Source of the DNA: Dawidia soli
Lineage (GTDB): Bacteria > Bacteroidota > Bacteroidia > Cytophagales > Cyclobacteriaceae
Direction: 5' to 3'
Length of the DNA stretch: 64,000 nucleotides
Assembly (NCBI RefSeq): GCF_018598185.1
Contig: NZ_JAHESC010000001.1
Coordinates: forward strand, 248,001-312,000
The notes under the pieces were generated by a model. The model was given only the letters and a program-made list of their open reading frames with translations. It did not search any database and was not told where the DNA came from. The translations under genes were made by a program, and so were the position numbers. Shown piece by piece: positions 44,001 through 51,979 of this stretch; within the stretch, counting starts at the first letter, position 1; each line of letters starts with the position of its first letter.

Positions 44001-46927
44001 TCTTCTCCGGGCTTTCTGCCGGTACCTATACCATCCGTACGCAAAACGCGGAAGGTTGTAAGGACTCTGTGGATGTAGCCATCGTTGCGCCGGATGCGAT
44101 CATGCCTTCCACACCGGGCACGACACCGGTGAGCTGTTTCAACAGCCCGACACCGGATGGAAGGATTGCGATCACCGCAACGGGTGGTACGTCTGCCGGA
44201 GGCGGTGTGCCCTTGCAGTTTGGTTTGTTGCAAGACCCTACGGCTGTGTATAATCCTGCCACCGGCAGCTTTAGCGGCTTGCGTGCGAACCCGTCGTACA
44301 CGGTCGTGATCCGCGATCGGAACGGTTGCCAGGTGATGGTGCCCAACATTGCCGTAACGCAGCCCGACGATCTGAAGATCAACGCCAGCATCACGTCAGA
44401 CTATGACGGCAACGACGTAAGCTGTATGGGAGCCGCCGATGGGATCATTCAGGTGCTGGTGACGGACGGTACACCCACCTATACCTACGTGCTGGACCAG
44501 GACCTGACCAATACGACGGGTGCCACATCGGGTATATTTGAAAACCTGTCGGCGAACATCCTGTATACGGTCACGGCTACGGATGCCAACGGCTGTAAGA
44601 AAACCTCTGTCCCGCGCCTGCTCATCGAGCCGATGCCGCTGCTGCCGGGTGTGCTGGGCTTTGATCAGAACATCTGTGCCGGGTCGCCGACCGCGGCGTT
44701 TCAGGAGCTGTCACAACCGTATGGCGGTACCGGTGTCTATACCTATTATTGGGAAGAGTCGGCCGACAACGTTACGTTTGGTGCCGCGGCCGGCGCGAAC
44801 ACCGTAGCGGAATACGAACCGCCGGTACTGGCCACGGATCGGTACTATCGTCGTACGGTGACCTCGGGCACCAACCCGGCCTGTCCGACGGAGACATCGG
44901 AAACGCTGAAGGTAACGATCCGTGCGTTGCCGACGGCCACGCTGACCGCCAGCACCGACGCCGTTTGCCAGGGCGGCAACTTTACGCTCGACTTTAAATT
45001 CCCGACCGGGCAGGAGCCGTTCCGGTTTGAGTACAATAACGGTGTTACTCCTTCTAACCTCGTGGGGGGAGCCGATCGCCTGGTGCCGATCATAAACTAT
45101 ACGGCCACGCGTACCTATACGCTGACCAAGATCACCGATTTCTATGGATGTGAGGCGGTGGCTTTCCCGGCCCCGGTCACTGTAAACATGATCAACGTAG
45201 ACGCCACGTTCGGACTGACGGAGCCTGCGTCGAAATGCAGTGGTGGTGTATATACCATTTCCCTCACGCCGCAGGCGAATGTAACGTACACCTTCAACTG
45301 GAACGACGGTACGCCAAACCTGGTAATCCCCGCCAATGCCTATCCGGCCGGAGTGCCGATCACGCCGGCGCCCACGCACATTTTCGAGTCCGCCAATGTC
45401 AACAGCGAAACACAAATACCCGTGATGCTGACGGCCACCAGCATCACGAGCACTCCGGAAGGGGCGTGTTCAAAATTCTCGTCGAAGAATGTGACGGTGT
45501 ACCCGCGCATTTACCTGAACGTAACGGCTGACAAGACCGAGATGTGCAGCGACGAAGAGATCAAGATCACCAACGCGACGATCGGCGGTACCAGCCACGA
45601 ATGGTTCTACCGGCATGCCGGGGTGACTGAGAAGCTGGATAACCGGAACCTTACGACACCTTCGTCGCAGTCGTTCAGGATCACGAACAACGGTCCGGCC
45701 AACCCGGATCCGTATGAGGTGGTATACATTGTGAAGAACGCAAATTGTCAGGAGACTGTCGTGTTGCCGATTGCGGTATACCAGGGCATGACGCCGTTGT
45801 TCAACTCGGCGGCTACTTCTTTCACGGGCGGTATGGCGTTTGCGGATTTCACCAACACGTCCACGCCGCTGGACGATAGCAAGTTCCGGTATGAATGGAC
45901 CTTTGGCGAGGCGTCTAACCCGGCCAGCGAAGTCGGTATGAACCCCGGCCGTGTGCAATATACCTCGCGTGGTACGAAGACGATCGAGCTGACGATGATC
46001 AATCGGGCGGCTCCCGGTTGTTTCAAGAAGTTTCCGGGTACGCTGCTGATCACCCGCGGCGCGATTCTGGCGGACTTCACCTACACGCCGCAGGCGGTGT
46101 GTTTCCCGGCTACGATCGAGATCCTGGAAAACAAGTCCACGGGCGATCTGTTCGAGTGGAAGGTGACCGACAAGCTGGGCCGTGTAGTCAACACGTCGAA
46201 CGAGGTGAAGCCTATCTTCGGAATCTCCAATCCGGGGGAATATGTCATTCACCTGAAGACGACCGATGCCTTTGATGGCACCACGGACGAGACCAGCAAC
46301 GCCGACAAGCCTGTGCAGATCTTCGAGAATCCGTTTGCCGCGTTTGACGTCGTGCCCGACACGATCGTGTTTGTGCCCGACAATGTGGGGATCGAGATGC
46401 GTAACTACTCGCTGCGCGCCAGCGACTATACGTGGGATTTTGACGATGGTGCTAGCTCCATCGAGATCCAGCCCCTGCACAAGTATACCGAGGAGGGCAA
46501 CTACCTCATCAAGCTGATCGCATCCTTCAACCACGGCATGAAGGACATAGACGGTGACGGCACGATCGACGGCCCGCTGGTTTGCTATGATACGGCTACG
46601 CAAACGATCATCGCCCGCACGGGTGGGCGGATCAAGATCCCCAATGCCTTTACGCCGGACCCGAGCGGCCCGAACGGGGGCTTTGGCAATGGCCTGTTTA
46701 ACGATGTGTTCCGCCCGATCATGGAAGGCGTGGAGGAGTTCCACATGCAGATCTACGACCGGTGGGGCAACCTCATCTTTGAAAGCCGTGATGTGAACCA
46801 GGGCTGGGACGGTTACGACAAGAACGGCCGATTGTTACCGGCCGGTGTCTACGTATATAAGATCACGCTGCGGTTGTCTGACAGCCAGCGCACCACACAA
46901 GTAGGAGACGTAACCCTGATTCGCTAA
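38063..46927 (+). CDS. Giant secreted T9SS type B cargo (gliding-motility-associated C-terminal domain)
   Basis: A 2954-residue cell-surface protein. A signal peptide (FLFVIIFVGLPGLLHA) is followed by a long series of Ig/PKD-like beta-sandwich modules with short Cys-containing segments (for example VCSGETLAITL- and ICEGSSATLNA-type openings). SprB-type repeats occupy about residues 1945-2190 (SCMGAADGIIQVLVTDGTPTYTY). Two PKD modules lie near 2590-2655 and 2770-2830 (YTWDFDDGASS). The last 99 residues (IPNAFTPDP ... MQIYDRWGNLIFES ... GWDGYDKNGRLLPAGVYVYKI) form the CHU_C/gliding-motility type B sorting domain. It is secreted by type IX secretion and probably acts as an adhesin or matrix protein. 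The partner PorP/SprF gene follows after 13 bp. Confidence 0.93.
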   Translation: MSPFSPLRAAFLFVIIFVGLPGLLHAAPPTISDVHMTGVMERNHDVTVEYTFSDPEGSANASLYQWFRYDDNCGSNPVAIIGATAKTYRLTNADVGKHIGVRVTARDASGETGNIETFQPWSCGAGAGDPSTSNAVIPTGSSCTKPDGTGSPDPSITLDAGDRSCSPRTITLTVRYRGIDYTIPTNAPTIYVDWGDGPIQSYPATIVDIRETNEMRQQWMVQVNHTYDYRAGSTASTIPGERCTYTIRTSYGRPAGHCFGTKFEAVKVPVWDTEDNAQLGTFDINHQAGTAGSEANPPAPLPANGENVNICEGDTSPIRLVDNTDFNCTPGGTQVENPNPNSRGRWMQWVYGSTSSVTAPGGADGSIIINGVSYTAAQLPVYGRPFYQPQPFTGPATLQTDDIRMPVSANPNEQFVVTLRTWNTCNPFDRDLGVDGCGLNPAQGGTNNQFEIYGGTYQPGTSDACQPMPTGSYFAHNNPVARDYTITVVDSPDPPVAPDLAICHNGTRTLSVVPVAGMTYKWYLNATDALTAANVVGTGPTFTPADAQAPIGSTRFWVTSSMVYPAQGNISCVSDTSIVSLTRRENISAQPPALISPATDVCPNTTYTYSLPNDPATEAFGGATEFAWTITGAATITGGQGTRQISILTSNVTVNSTFTLRVVRQWTTAPICPSQVREITVNIRPRPTPNIQPDPVSLCEGETVQVNGNPNNPFGTIASHSWTGLSVGTLLDDPTVQQPNILTTASSGSYTITYTVINSIGCSGTDNVNVVITPGLQNVSAGPNQNLCFTAPPLTTTLAAATPSAGTGTWSYVSGPDNTPTFTNVNQHDSKVTVDLPGRYVFEWEVTSGSCTRASTVQIDFGREPAQPTANDIAFCGLTGALNGSAPTFEQSKWSYVSGPAGGTVSFDDDTKPTAQATATVYGTYRLRWEYSSGSGTGACAPKFVNVNVVFSRPATATLPGTGFVACVDETTLAPIALAVGSVGGSATQARWEVITGSGVFTSNNATPGAILAAGSLTDAYKPTAADFLAGAVTVRLVGIDPDGAGPCANVNSSNMTITLDRKPAAATVGADINICEGSSATLNATAATNNGTGTWTGTGGTIAATHNPASTVTNLPVSGSPYTFTWTVTSAQNGNAGACATTSDDVRVIVNPLPVLATLQFNDLCETTEGSLKATGVTLAGYDARVVGAANAADRQVKWYASAIAQVNNDPAGIITSYDISNNDILYIRVIDLTTGALACNTLAQVRFAVSGRPVARDHSFYFCEEVSPGGIGIGEVHDIDLTTAAVGDSLTTLAAGSRTITWYNTPVDADNGMNALAANDIDLTANRVLYARIEGSTTSCYNVAEVNLIIKSVPAPPVITGKADPCMNSSELYTVTQVSGAKYLWTYPPEFTHLVGGEVGNNFLYLSFPSLQTKDITVKLEVDGCESLVTTKTITVSDDPKGYTIDPPAVVCAEGTYQFKVSTPSNGSTYNWEIFRQSDGAAGGGVVSNGQGSATVLINFESQNVRVKVTETNASNCPAATPPVIDVAVRANPQMDNVLTEICSGLDIGVTLDVKAGSEPASLFNIQEPFIYPGINPVVRTFGNNQPGQALALDRYENKTIAQTLPVIYRVRPVSAYGCLGEERTATVNIKAEPVMDVNLSAAVCSDEEIRITLRSATGAYVADRFSVEQITYDPALLTPLPLPPATPNLPALNTLLTDNAIYQNRWQNVTGASQQIAYKIRPYSSTTQCYGNPPADVIAVIRPKPLVTAVPAQDVCSGETLAITLQSDNLTSLQFSAIVQYTGTLITGATNDNTGVIDDKLVNGGITLDQVRYSITAVDPAYPTCVGPAQLITINVRPAPTVANISKTVCSDTRGGNTYVEDLLDLQPSAALTYTWLAHDGTPIPAGQLGAYTLENNKAVTMHVVDPDPSSGCSKDVEVKYIVNPMPQVSATAFKTTDPRFNITCNGFADGRIDLSAQYGTNHTFSTDGLTYVPALFFSGLSAGTYTIRTQNAEGCKDSVDVAIVAPDAIMPSTPGTTPVSCFNSPTPDGRIAITATGGTSAGGGVPLQFGLLQDPTAVYNPATGSFSGLRANPSYTVVIRDRNGCQVMVPNIAVTQPDDLKINASITSDYDGNDVSCMGAADGIIQVLVTDGTPTYTYVLDQDLTNTTGATSGIFENLSANILYTVTATDANGCKKTSVPRLLIEPMPLLPGVLGFDQNICAGSPTAAFQELSQPYGGTGVYTYYWEESADNVTFGAAAGANTVAEYEPPVLATDRYYRRTVTSGTNPACPTETSETLKVTIRALPTATLTASTDAVCQGGNFTLDFKFPTGQEPFRFEYNNGVTPSNLVGGADRLVPIINYTATRTYTLTKITDFYGCEAVAFPAPVTVNMINVDATFGLTEPASKCSGGVYTISLTPQANVTYTFNWNDGTPNLVIPANAYPAGVPITPAPTHIFESANVNSETQIPVMLTATSITSTPEGACSKFSSKNVTVYPRIYLNVTADKTEMCSDEEIKITNATIGGTSHEWFYRHAGVTEKLDNRNLTTPSSQSFRITNNGPANPDPYEVVYIVKNANCQETVVLPIAVYQGMTPLFNSAATSFTGGMAFADFTNTSTPLDDSKFRYEWTFGEASNPASEVGMNPGRVQYTSRGTKTIELTMINRAAPGCFKKFPGTLLITRGAILADFTYTPQAVCFPATIEILENKSTGDLFEWKVTDKLGRVVNTSNEVKPIFGISNPGEYVIHLKTTDAFDGTTDETSNADKPVQIFENPFAAFDVVPDTIVFVPDNVGIEMRNYSLRASDYTWDFDDGASSIEIQPLHKYTEEGNYLIKLIASFNHGMKDIDGDGTIDGPLVCYDTATQTIIARTGGRIKIPNAFTPDPSGPNGGFGNGLFNDVFRPIMEGVEEFHMQIYDRWGNLIFESRDVNQGWDGYDKNGRLLPAGVYVYKITLRLSDSQRTTQVGDVTLIR

Positions 46928-46940
46928 GCGGCAAACGCGT

Positions 46941-47996
46941 ATGAAAAACTTTACCAGCAAAATAGCCATCGTTGTTCTCGCGTGTTGCGCCTTGCTGCAA
47001 CAGGCCCGGGCCCAGGATCCGCAGTTCTCGCAATACTACCAGGCGCCGCTGTATCTCAACCCCGGCTTTACGGGCATTACGCCACAGCAACGCCTGGTGT
47101 TCAACCACCGCATTCAGTGGCCCAGCCTGCCCAAGGCCTTTACAACCTATGCGGCATCGTACGACATCTTTGTCAACGAGTTGCGCAGCGGCTTCGGCAT
47201 TTTGTTCACCACTGACAAGATGGGCACGGCAGGGTGGCGCACGACCAACGTCAACCTGATGTATTCATATAAAGTAAAGCTGACGGATAAGATCGTTTTC
47301 TCGCCGGGCTTATCCTTTGGGTATGGATCCAACGGCATCGACCGGAGCAAAATACGCCTGGGGGGTGACCTTTCGGTAGAATATGAAACGCCCGGCTCGT
47401 CGCTCGACCCGGAGGTGAGCAAGCTGGGACGTCATGAGTACTTCGACTTCGGATCCGGCTTTTTGATCTACAGCCGCTCGCTGTGGATCGGCGCGTCGTT
47501 CCTGCACATGAACATGCCGAACATCTCGGTGCTGAACAGCGAAAGTCAACTGCCCATGCGCACGAACATTCACGCCGGGGCGAAGCTCGACCTGAACCGC
47601 GGCCTTCGCAACGGCGGGCGCGCGTCGTACCTCACGCCGTCGTTCATTTATCGCATGCAGGGGCCGACGTTCTCACAGCTCGACCTGGGGGTGAACTATC
47701 ACATCGACCCGGTGTCGGTAGGGGTATGGTACCGCGGCAAGCCGTTTGAGAAGTCGGTGTCAAACGGGCTGTCGCAGGATGCGCTCATTCTCACGCTGGG
47801 GCTATACTTCAAGCAGCTGTCGATCGGCTACAGCTACGACTTTACGATCTCGGAAATGCAGACCGCCTCGGGCGGCGCTCACGAGCTGTCGGTCGTGTTC
47901 GAGTTTTCATCCAAAGGCAACGAAAAGAAGAACAAGAAAAAATATAAGCTGATACCGTGTCCGACCTTCAACAGTAAGGAAGGTTTCTGGAACTAA
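46941..47996 (+). CDS. PorP/SprF family type IX secretion outer-membrane protein
   Basis: A 351-residue outer-membrane beta-barrel with a signal peptide (VVLACCALLQQARA) and the family opening DPQFSQYYQAPLYLNPGFTG, then NHRIQWPSLPKAFTTYAASYD. The barrel strands end in LSVVFEFSSKG, with a basic tail. In Flavobacterium, SprF is required for secretion of the type B cargo SprB encoded next to it. The same pairing here implies that this protein handles the 2954-residue cargo just upstream (13-bp gap, one operon). Confidence 0.93.
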   Translation: MKNFTSKIAIVVLACCALLQQARAQDPQFSQYYQAPLYLNPGFTGITPQQRLVFNHRIQWPSLPKAFTTYAASYDIFVNELRSGFGILFTTDKMGTAGWRTTNVNLMYSYKVKLTDKIVFSPGLSFGYGSNGIDRSKIRLGGDLSVEYETPGSSLDPEVSKLGRHEYFDFGSGFLIYSRSLWIGASFLHMNMPNISVLNSESQLPMRTNIHAGAKLDLNRGLRNGGRASYLTPSFIYRMQGPTFSQLDLGVNYHIDPVSVGVWYRGKPFEKSVSNGLSQDALILTLGLYFKQLSIGYSYDFTISEMQTASGGAHELSVVFEFSSKGNEKKNKKKYKLIPCPTFNSKEGFWN

Positions 47997-48001
47997 CGGC
48001 G

Positions 48002-49240
48002 TTACTGCAACAGGCGCGAGCGTGTTGCGAGTATGGCGATACCCGAACCGAGACAGGCAATGAGCGCGAACGAATAGCGTAGGCTTGCTACCTCGGCGAT
48101 CCAGCCGATCACGGGCGGGCCCAACAAAAAGCCGAAGAAGCTGATGGTCGACACGGCCGCCAGCGCTACGCCGGGCGACATCGTGCCCGACTTGCCCGCG
48201 GCGCCGTACACCAGCGGCACTACCGACGACACACCAAAGCCTACGAGCAAAAAGCCGATCGTGGCGGTGATCATCATCGGAAAGAACACGGACACCAACA
48301 ATCCCGTGGCGATCAGTGTACCGCTTAACTGCAACATCTTTTTACGTCCCAGCCGGTTTGACAGGGCATCGCCGATGAAACGACCGCCGGTCATGGTGCT
48401 CATGAAGGCGCCATAACCCAGCGTCACCAGCTTCTCGGGGGCTTCGACAATCTTCTGAAAATACACGCCGCTCCAGTCGAACATCGTGCCTTCGCTGGCC
48501 ATGCCGAAGAAGCCGATGATGCCGAGGCGCAGCAACAAGCCATCGGGTTTGGCAAACAGCGGAGTGTCGCTCGAGCCGCGCATGGCCGGTAGCGTGCGTT
48601 TATACGCCAGGGCTACCAGCACAAAGACCAACCCGGCGATCATCGCGAAATGATGGGAGGGGGCGGTGTTTAAGGATACGAGGAACCATGCAATGGAAGC
48701 ACCGGTAAAGCCGGCCAGGCTCCAGGCGCCGTGGAAGGAGGCCATGATGGACTTGCCATAGACGGCTTCGACGCCGATGGCCTGGGTGTTTACGGCGATG
48801 TTCACCAGGTTGCCGAAGAAGCCGAACATAAACAGCGCGCCGGTCAGCTGCCACCGGTCGGTTACAAGGCCGATCACCACCAGGGTGAGTGTGTACAACG
48901 AGGAGCCCACCAGCAGCATCCGGCGGCTGCCAAACCGTGTCACCAGCCAGCCCGACAGGGGCAGGCTTGTCATCAACCCCGCGGGTAGAGCAAAGAGGAT
49001 CGTGCCCAGCTGCGCGTCGTTCAGCCCCAACAACACCTTAATATCCGGAATGCGGCTGGCCCAGGAGGCAAAGCAGAGGCCCTGCGTGAAGAAGAAGACG
49101 GTCACGGCCAGCCGGATCGCCACCTTGTTCTGTCGGGCGGCCGGCACGCGCGCCGACCCGAGGCCGCCGGTTTCGGCCACCGTGACGGCGGGGAGTTCAG
49201 ATCCTTTGTTGTCTTCGCGGTCAATGCGGTTGCTATTCAT
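48002..49240 (-). CDS. MFS transporter (YbjJ-like)
   Basis: A 412-residue major-facilitator protein with 12 hydrophobic helices after a 35-residue hydrophilic N-terminus. Segments such as FFTQGLCFASWASRIPDIK, the intracellular loop SGWLVTRFGSRRML and GRFIGDALSNRLGRKKML match the group including YbjJ and FucP-like carriers. The substrate is unknown. A palindrome (TTGTTCAC-TT-GTGAACAA) 123 bp upstream could be its operator. It converges with the PorP/SprF gene. Confidence 0.85.
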   Translation of the reverse strand: MNSNRIDREDNKGSELPAVTVAETGGLGSARVPAARQNKVAIRLAVTVFFFTQGLCFASWASRIPDIKVLLGLNDAQLGTILFALPAGLMTSLPLSGWLVTRFGSRRMLLVGSSLYTLTLVVIGLVTDRWQLTGALFMFGFFGNLVNIAVNTQAIGVEAVYGKSIMASFHGAWSLAGFTGASIAWFLVSLNTAPSHHFAMIAGLVFVLVALAYKRTLPAMRGSSDTPLFAKPDGLLLRLGIIGFFGMASEGTMFDWSGVYFQKIVEAPEKLVTLGYGAFMSTMTGGRFIGDALSNRLGRKKMLQLSGTLIATGLLVSVFFPMMITATIGFLLVGFGVSSVVPLVYGAAGKSGTMSPGVALAAVSTISFFGFLLGPPVIGWIAEVASLRYSFALIACLGSGIAILATRSRLLQ

Positions 49241-49737
49241 AGAAGCGTGATTGTTTGGTATGCATGCCGATAAAAAATGTATGCCTTTTATCTGCGTGAT
49301 TGTTGTAACATGAAATTTACAGAGAAAATACCAACGGTAGATGTCCGTGAATGGGATAGGTTTTGTTCACTTGTGAACAATATACGCTGTTTGAGAAGGG
49401 TCTTTACGACGCGGAAAAAAATATTTTCGAAAAAAACGGAGGGTATATATCAGAAAAACGGAGGTGTCCGCCGCTGCGAGGGTGATGTACGCTTTTGAAC
49501 AAGCGATACACACGTCATCTTTTATCGCGCTTCGTGCCCGCATGGCGTGGGTTTTTGAGATGGATCATGTTGTTCGATAGTGTACGGTATAGCCGTGACG
49601 ACAAGAGTATAGATGGGGTAGAAATAAAAATACCACCGATTGCGGGAGCTATAAACGCTAACTTTCTTCAAACCCGCCCCGTTAAGATCACCATAAAGAA
49701 ACTTAAAACACATCAGTCACATTAAATATCGACAACT
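49241..49737. other. Intergenic region with a perfect palindrome
   Basis: About 500 bp without a supported gene; short frames here have no family features. The one clear structure is the inverted repeat at 49363-49380. Confidence 0.45.
49363..49380. promoter_or_regulatory. Palindromic operator candidate
   Basis: TTGTTCAC-TT-GTGAACAA, perfect 8-bp arms with a 2-bp spacer. Size and symmetry fit a dimeric HTH regulator. It lies 123 bp before the MFS start and 358 bp before the small exported protein. Confidence 0.5.
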
Positions 49738-50094
49738 ATGAAAAAGGTAATTTTGGCAGGCTTCGCATTCGTATTAGCCATGGGGTTGGCAATCGCAGCA
49801 AACGCTCCTTTGAGAGAAACGATCAAGGTTCCCTTGGAACAAGTGCCCGTGTCGGTACGCAATGCATTTGAAAAAGACTTTGGCGCCGCGCCGGAAGGTG
49901 GCTACTGGACCGCTCTTATCGAAAAAGAATCGAGCAACGGCCGCACGATCGTAACACCGCTGAACTATAGCTTCGTAAAGAAAGCTAAAGGCAATAAGAT
50001 CGAGGTGAAGTATACACCGACCGGCACCCTGGAATCTTTCAGCGGCCTGGAAAAAATCACTCCCGTGGCCGACGCCGCAGCGGTGCCTAACTAG
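49738..50094 (+). CDS. Small exported hypothetical protein
   Basis: A 118-residue protein with a Sec signal peptide (VILAGFAFVLAMGLAIAANA) and a compact domain: VPVSVRNAFEKDFGAAPEGGYWTAL, then NYSFVKKAKGNKIEVKYTPTGTLESF. The pattern 'P..V..aF...fp.a....W......Y...f...G....v.Y...G' resembles the small periplasmic PepSY-like/DUF2874 group of Bacteroidota, but the similarity is loose. Monocistronic, with an intrinsic terminator 40 bp downstream. Function unknown. Confidence 0.65.
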   Translation: MKKVILAGFAFVLAMGLAIAANAPLRETIKVPLEQVPVSVRNAFEKDFGAAPEGGYWTALIEKESSNGRTIVTPLNYSFVKKAKGNKIEVKYTPTGTLESFSGLEKITPVADAAAVPN

Positions 50095-50134
50095 GGCACT
50101 ACACGCACACACAGAAAACAGGTATAAAGGCACG

Positions 50135-50172
50135 AGGCCGCTTCAGGAGACTGGAGTGGCCTTGTTGTTTTT
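50135..50172 (+). terminator. Intrinsic terminator of the small exported protein gene
   Basis: Stem GGCCGCTTCAG/CTGGAGTGGCC (11 bp with two G-U pairs, GAGA tetraloop) extended by A-T, then TTGTTGTTTTT. Confidence 0.78.
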
Positions 50173-50182
50173 AAAAAGGTCA

Positions 50183-50305
50183 CTGGCAAGTCTGAGCGAA
50201 GCGATGATTTGTGCCTATACTGTGGCCATCCGCCAGCCGGCTGACGGCAGTTGCAAACTGCCCACCGACCGCGGCACAAGTCACCGCTTCGCTCAGACTT
50301 GCCAG
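50183..50305. repeat. 123-bp element with 33-bp inverted arms
   Basis: The arms 50183-50215 and 50273-50305 are complementary over 33 bp with two mismatches, both G-U compatible; the arm begins CTGGCAAGTCTGAGCGAAGC. The 57-bp centre holds two further hairpins, CCGCCAGCC/GGCTGACGG and GGCAGTT-GCA-AACTGCC. The whole can fold as a three-arm cruciform. It lies between two terminators in a convergent intergenic region, the typical location of REP/MITE-like elements. No clear flanking target duplication. Confidence 0.7.
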
Positions 50306-50321
50306 GTGCATCCTGTAAAAC

Positions 50322-50350
50322 CGAAAAAGGGTGCCTCTTTCGAAGCACCC
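50322..50350 (-). terminator. Intrinsic terminator of the ammonium transporter gene
   Basis: Stem GGGTGC/GCACCC (50329-50334 with 50345-50350), 10-nt loop, followed on the minus strand by TTTTTCGGTTTT. Confidence 0.8.
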
Positions 50351-50386
50351 TCTTGTCGGTTTAGGTATATAAGAAAAATGAGTTCT

Positions 50387-51727
50387 CTAGTTCGCGGTGA
50401 GGAGCTCGGCAGACTCGATGGCTTCGTCGGCTGTTTCTTCGGCCGGGCGTTTGGCGTCGGTGTGCGCCTTGATCTGCAGGTGCGAAATCATGTCGGTGAT
50501 CTTCAGGATCACCATGCAGCCTACGAAGGTAAAGCCTACGACGATAGCCAGGGCTTTCAGGTGTACGAAGAACAGGGTTGTCTCGCCGAAGAACAGGCCG
50601 TTGCCGGTGGTGTTTGCACCGTTGACGGCCGTGTGCGCGAGGAGGCCCGTCATCAGCATGCCGACCGCGCCGCCTACACCGTGGCAGGGGAACACGTCGA
50701 GGGTGTCTTCGAGGGAAGTTTTGGTGGTCTTCCAGTGCACCATCAGGTTGCTGATGAGGCTGGCGAATGTACCGATGAAGAGGCTTGAAGGAATGGTTAC
50801 GAAACCGGCGGCAGGGGTGATGGCCACGAGACCTACCACGGCGCCGATACAGAACCCAAGGGCGGAAGGTTTTTTACCTCTTACCGAATCCAGCAGGATC
50901 CAGGCAAGGCCTGCCGCCGCGGAAGCCGTGTTTGTGGTGGCAAAGGCAGAGGCGGCCAGGGTGCTGGCACCCATGGCGCTGCCGGCGTTGAAGCCGAACC
51001 AACCGAACCACAGCAGGCCGGTGCCCAGCAGTACATAGGGAATATTCGCGGGGGCGATGTGTTTCTTTTCGCTGTTGCTGCGCAGGAAGATCGACGCTAC
51101 GAGGGCGGCGATACCGGCCGACATGTGGACCACGGTGCCTCCGGCGAAGTCGAGTACGCCCATTTTAAAGAGGAAACCTTCGGGGTGCCAGGTCCAGTGC
51201 GCCAGCGGCGAGTAGATGAACAGGGTGAAAAGCACCAGGAAGATGATATACGACTTGAACCGTACGCGCTCGGCAAAGGTACCGGTGATCAGCGCCGGGG
51301 TGATGATCGCGAATTTCAATTGGAAGAAGGCAAACAGCACCAGCGGAATGGTGGGGGCAAGAGCCCAGGGTTTGCCGTCCAGTACGTTCTGGAACATAAA
51401 GAAGGAGCGGGGGTCGCCGATGATGCCGCCGATCGAATCACCGAAGGCAAGGCTGAAGCCCACTACGATCCACAAGACACCGACTACGCCCATGGCGATG
51501 AAGCTCTGGAACATGGTGTATATGATGTTTTTCATGTCGATCATGCCGCCGTAAAAGAACGCCAGTCCGGGTGTCATCAGCAGCACCAGCGCCGAAGCCG
51601 CCAGCATCCAGGCGATGTCCCCTCCATTGAGCCCCTCCGTCACGATCTGCTTGGGCAGCGACGGCATAAACACCGCCAGCACGCTGAATCCCACCAGCAG
51701 CAAAAGAAAGATTAACGATTTTTTCAT
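50387..51727 (-). CDS. amt: Ammonium transporter (Amt family)
   Basis: A 446-residue Amt/Mep/Rh channel with an N-terminal signal-like helix and 11 transmembrane segments. ALVLLMTPGLAFFYGGMID is the first core helix. WTWHPEGFLFKMGVLDFAGGTVVHMSAG (quoted family block) contains the first pore His region, and FPCHGVGGAVGMLMTGLLA the second pore His. The C-terminal tail (HTDAKRPAEETADEAIES) lacks an obvious GlnK-contact motif, and no PII gene is adjacent. Likely expressed under nitrogen limitation. Confidence 0.96.
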   Translation of the reverse strand: MKKSLIFLLLLVGFSVLAVFMPSLPKQIVTEGLNGGDIAWMLAASALVLLMTPGLAFFYGGMIDMKNIIYTMFQSFIAMGVVGVLWIVVGFSLAFGDSIGGIIGDPRSFFMFQNVLDGKPWALAPTIPLVLFAFFQLKFAIITPALITGTFAERVRFKSYIIFLVLFTLFIYSPLAHWTWHPEGFLFKMGVLDFAGGTVVHMSAGIAALVASIFLRSNSEKKHIAPANIPYVLLGTGLLWFGWFGFNAGSAMGASTLAASAFATTNTASAAAGLAWILLDSVRGKKPSALGFCIGAVVGLVAITPAAGFVTIPSSLFIGTFASLISNLMVHWKTTKTSLEDTLDVFPCHGVGGAVGMLMTGLLAHTAVNGANTTGNGLFFGETTLFFVHLKALAIVVGFTFVGCMVILKITDMISHLQIKAHTDAKRPAEETADEAIESAELLTAN

Positions 51728-51979
51728 ATAGGAATAAGATCTGGTTGTTGTAGTGACTCAAAAATCGGTGTTTTTTGGAAGAATAGATTCGATTTTGAGG
51801 CATTTTTAATTAAAATGACCGAAAACGTTTTAGTGATGGGGTGTTTTTAGGCTAGGTCAGTTAAAATTTGAAATATTTTAAATGAGAAGCAGGTGATGAA
51901 GACGCGTGTTGGGATTACTGGTTGTAAAACGAGGTGAAAATGAGATACGGCCCGACGTTTTTCGGGTCAATAGGTATTT

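Noticed and set aside
45470-46744. 424-codon minus-strand frame inside the giant surface-protein gene
   Set aside because: Opposite strand of PKD/type B sorting-domain coding sequence; Arg/His-rich shadow.
38063-46927. Possible CRISPR or tandem DNA repeats inside the giant gene
   Set aside because: The repetition is at protein-module level; no regular identical DNA repeats with spacers are visible anywhere in the window.
49277-49725. Two short plus-strand frames in the gap after the MFS gene
   Set aside because: Lys/Arg-rich, no motif, no promoter; the second overlaps the likely promoter of the small exported protein.
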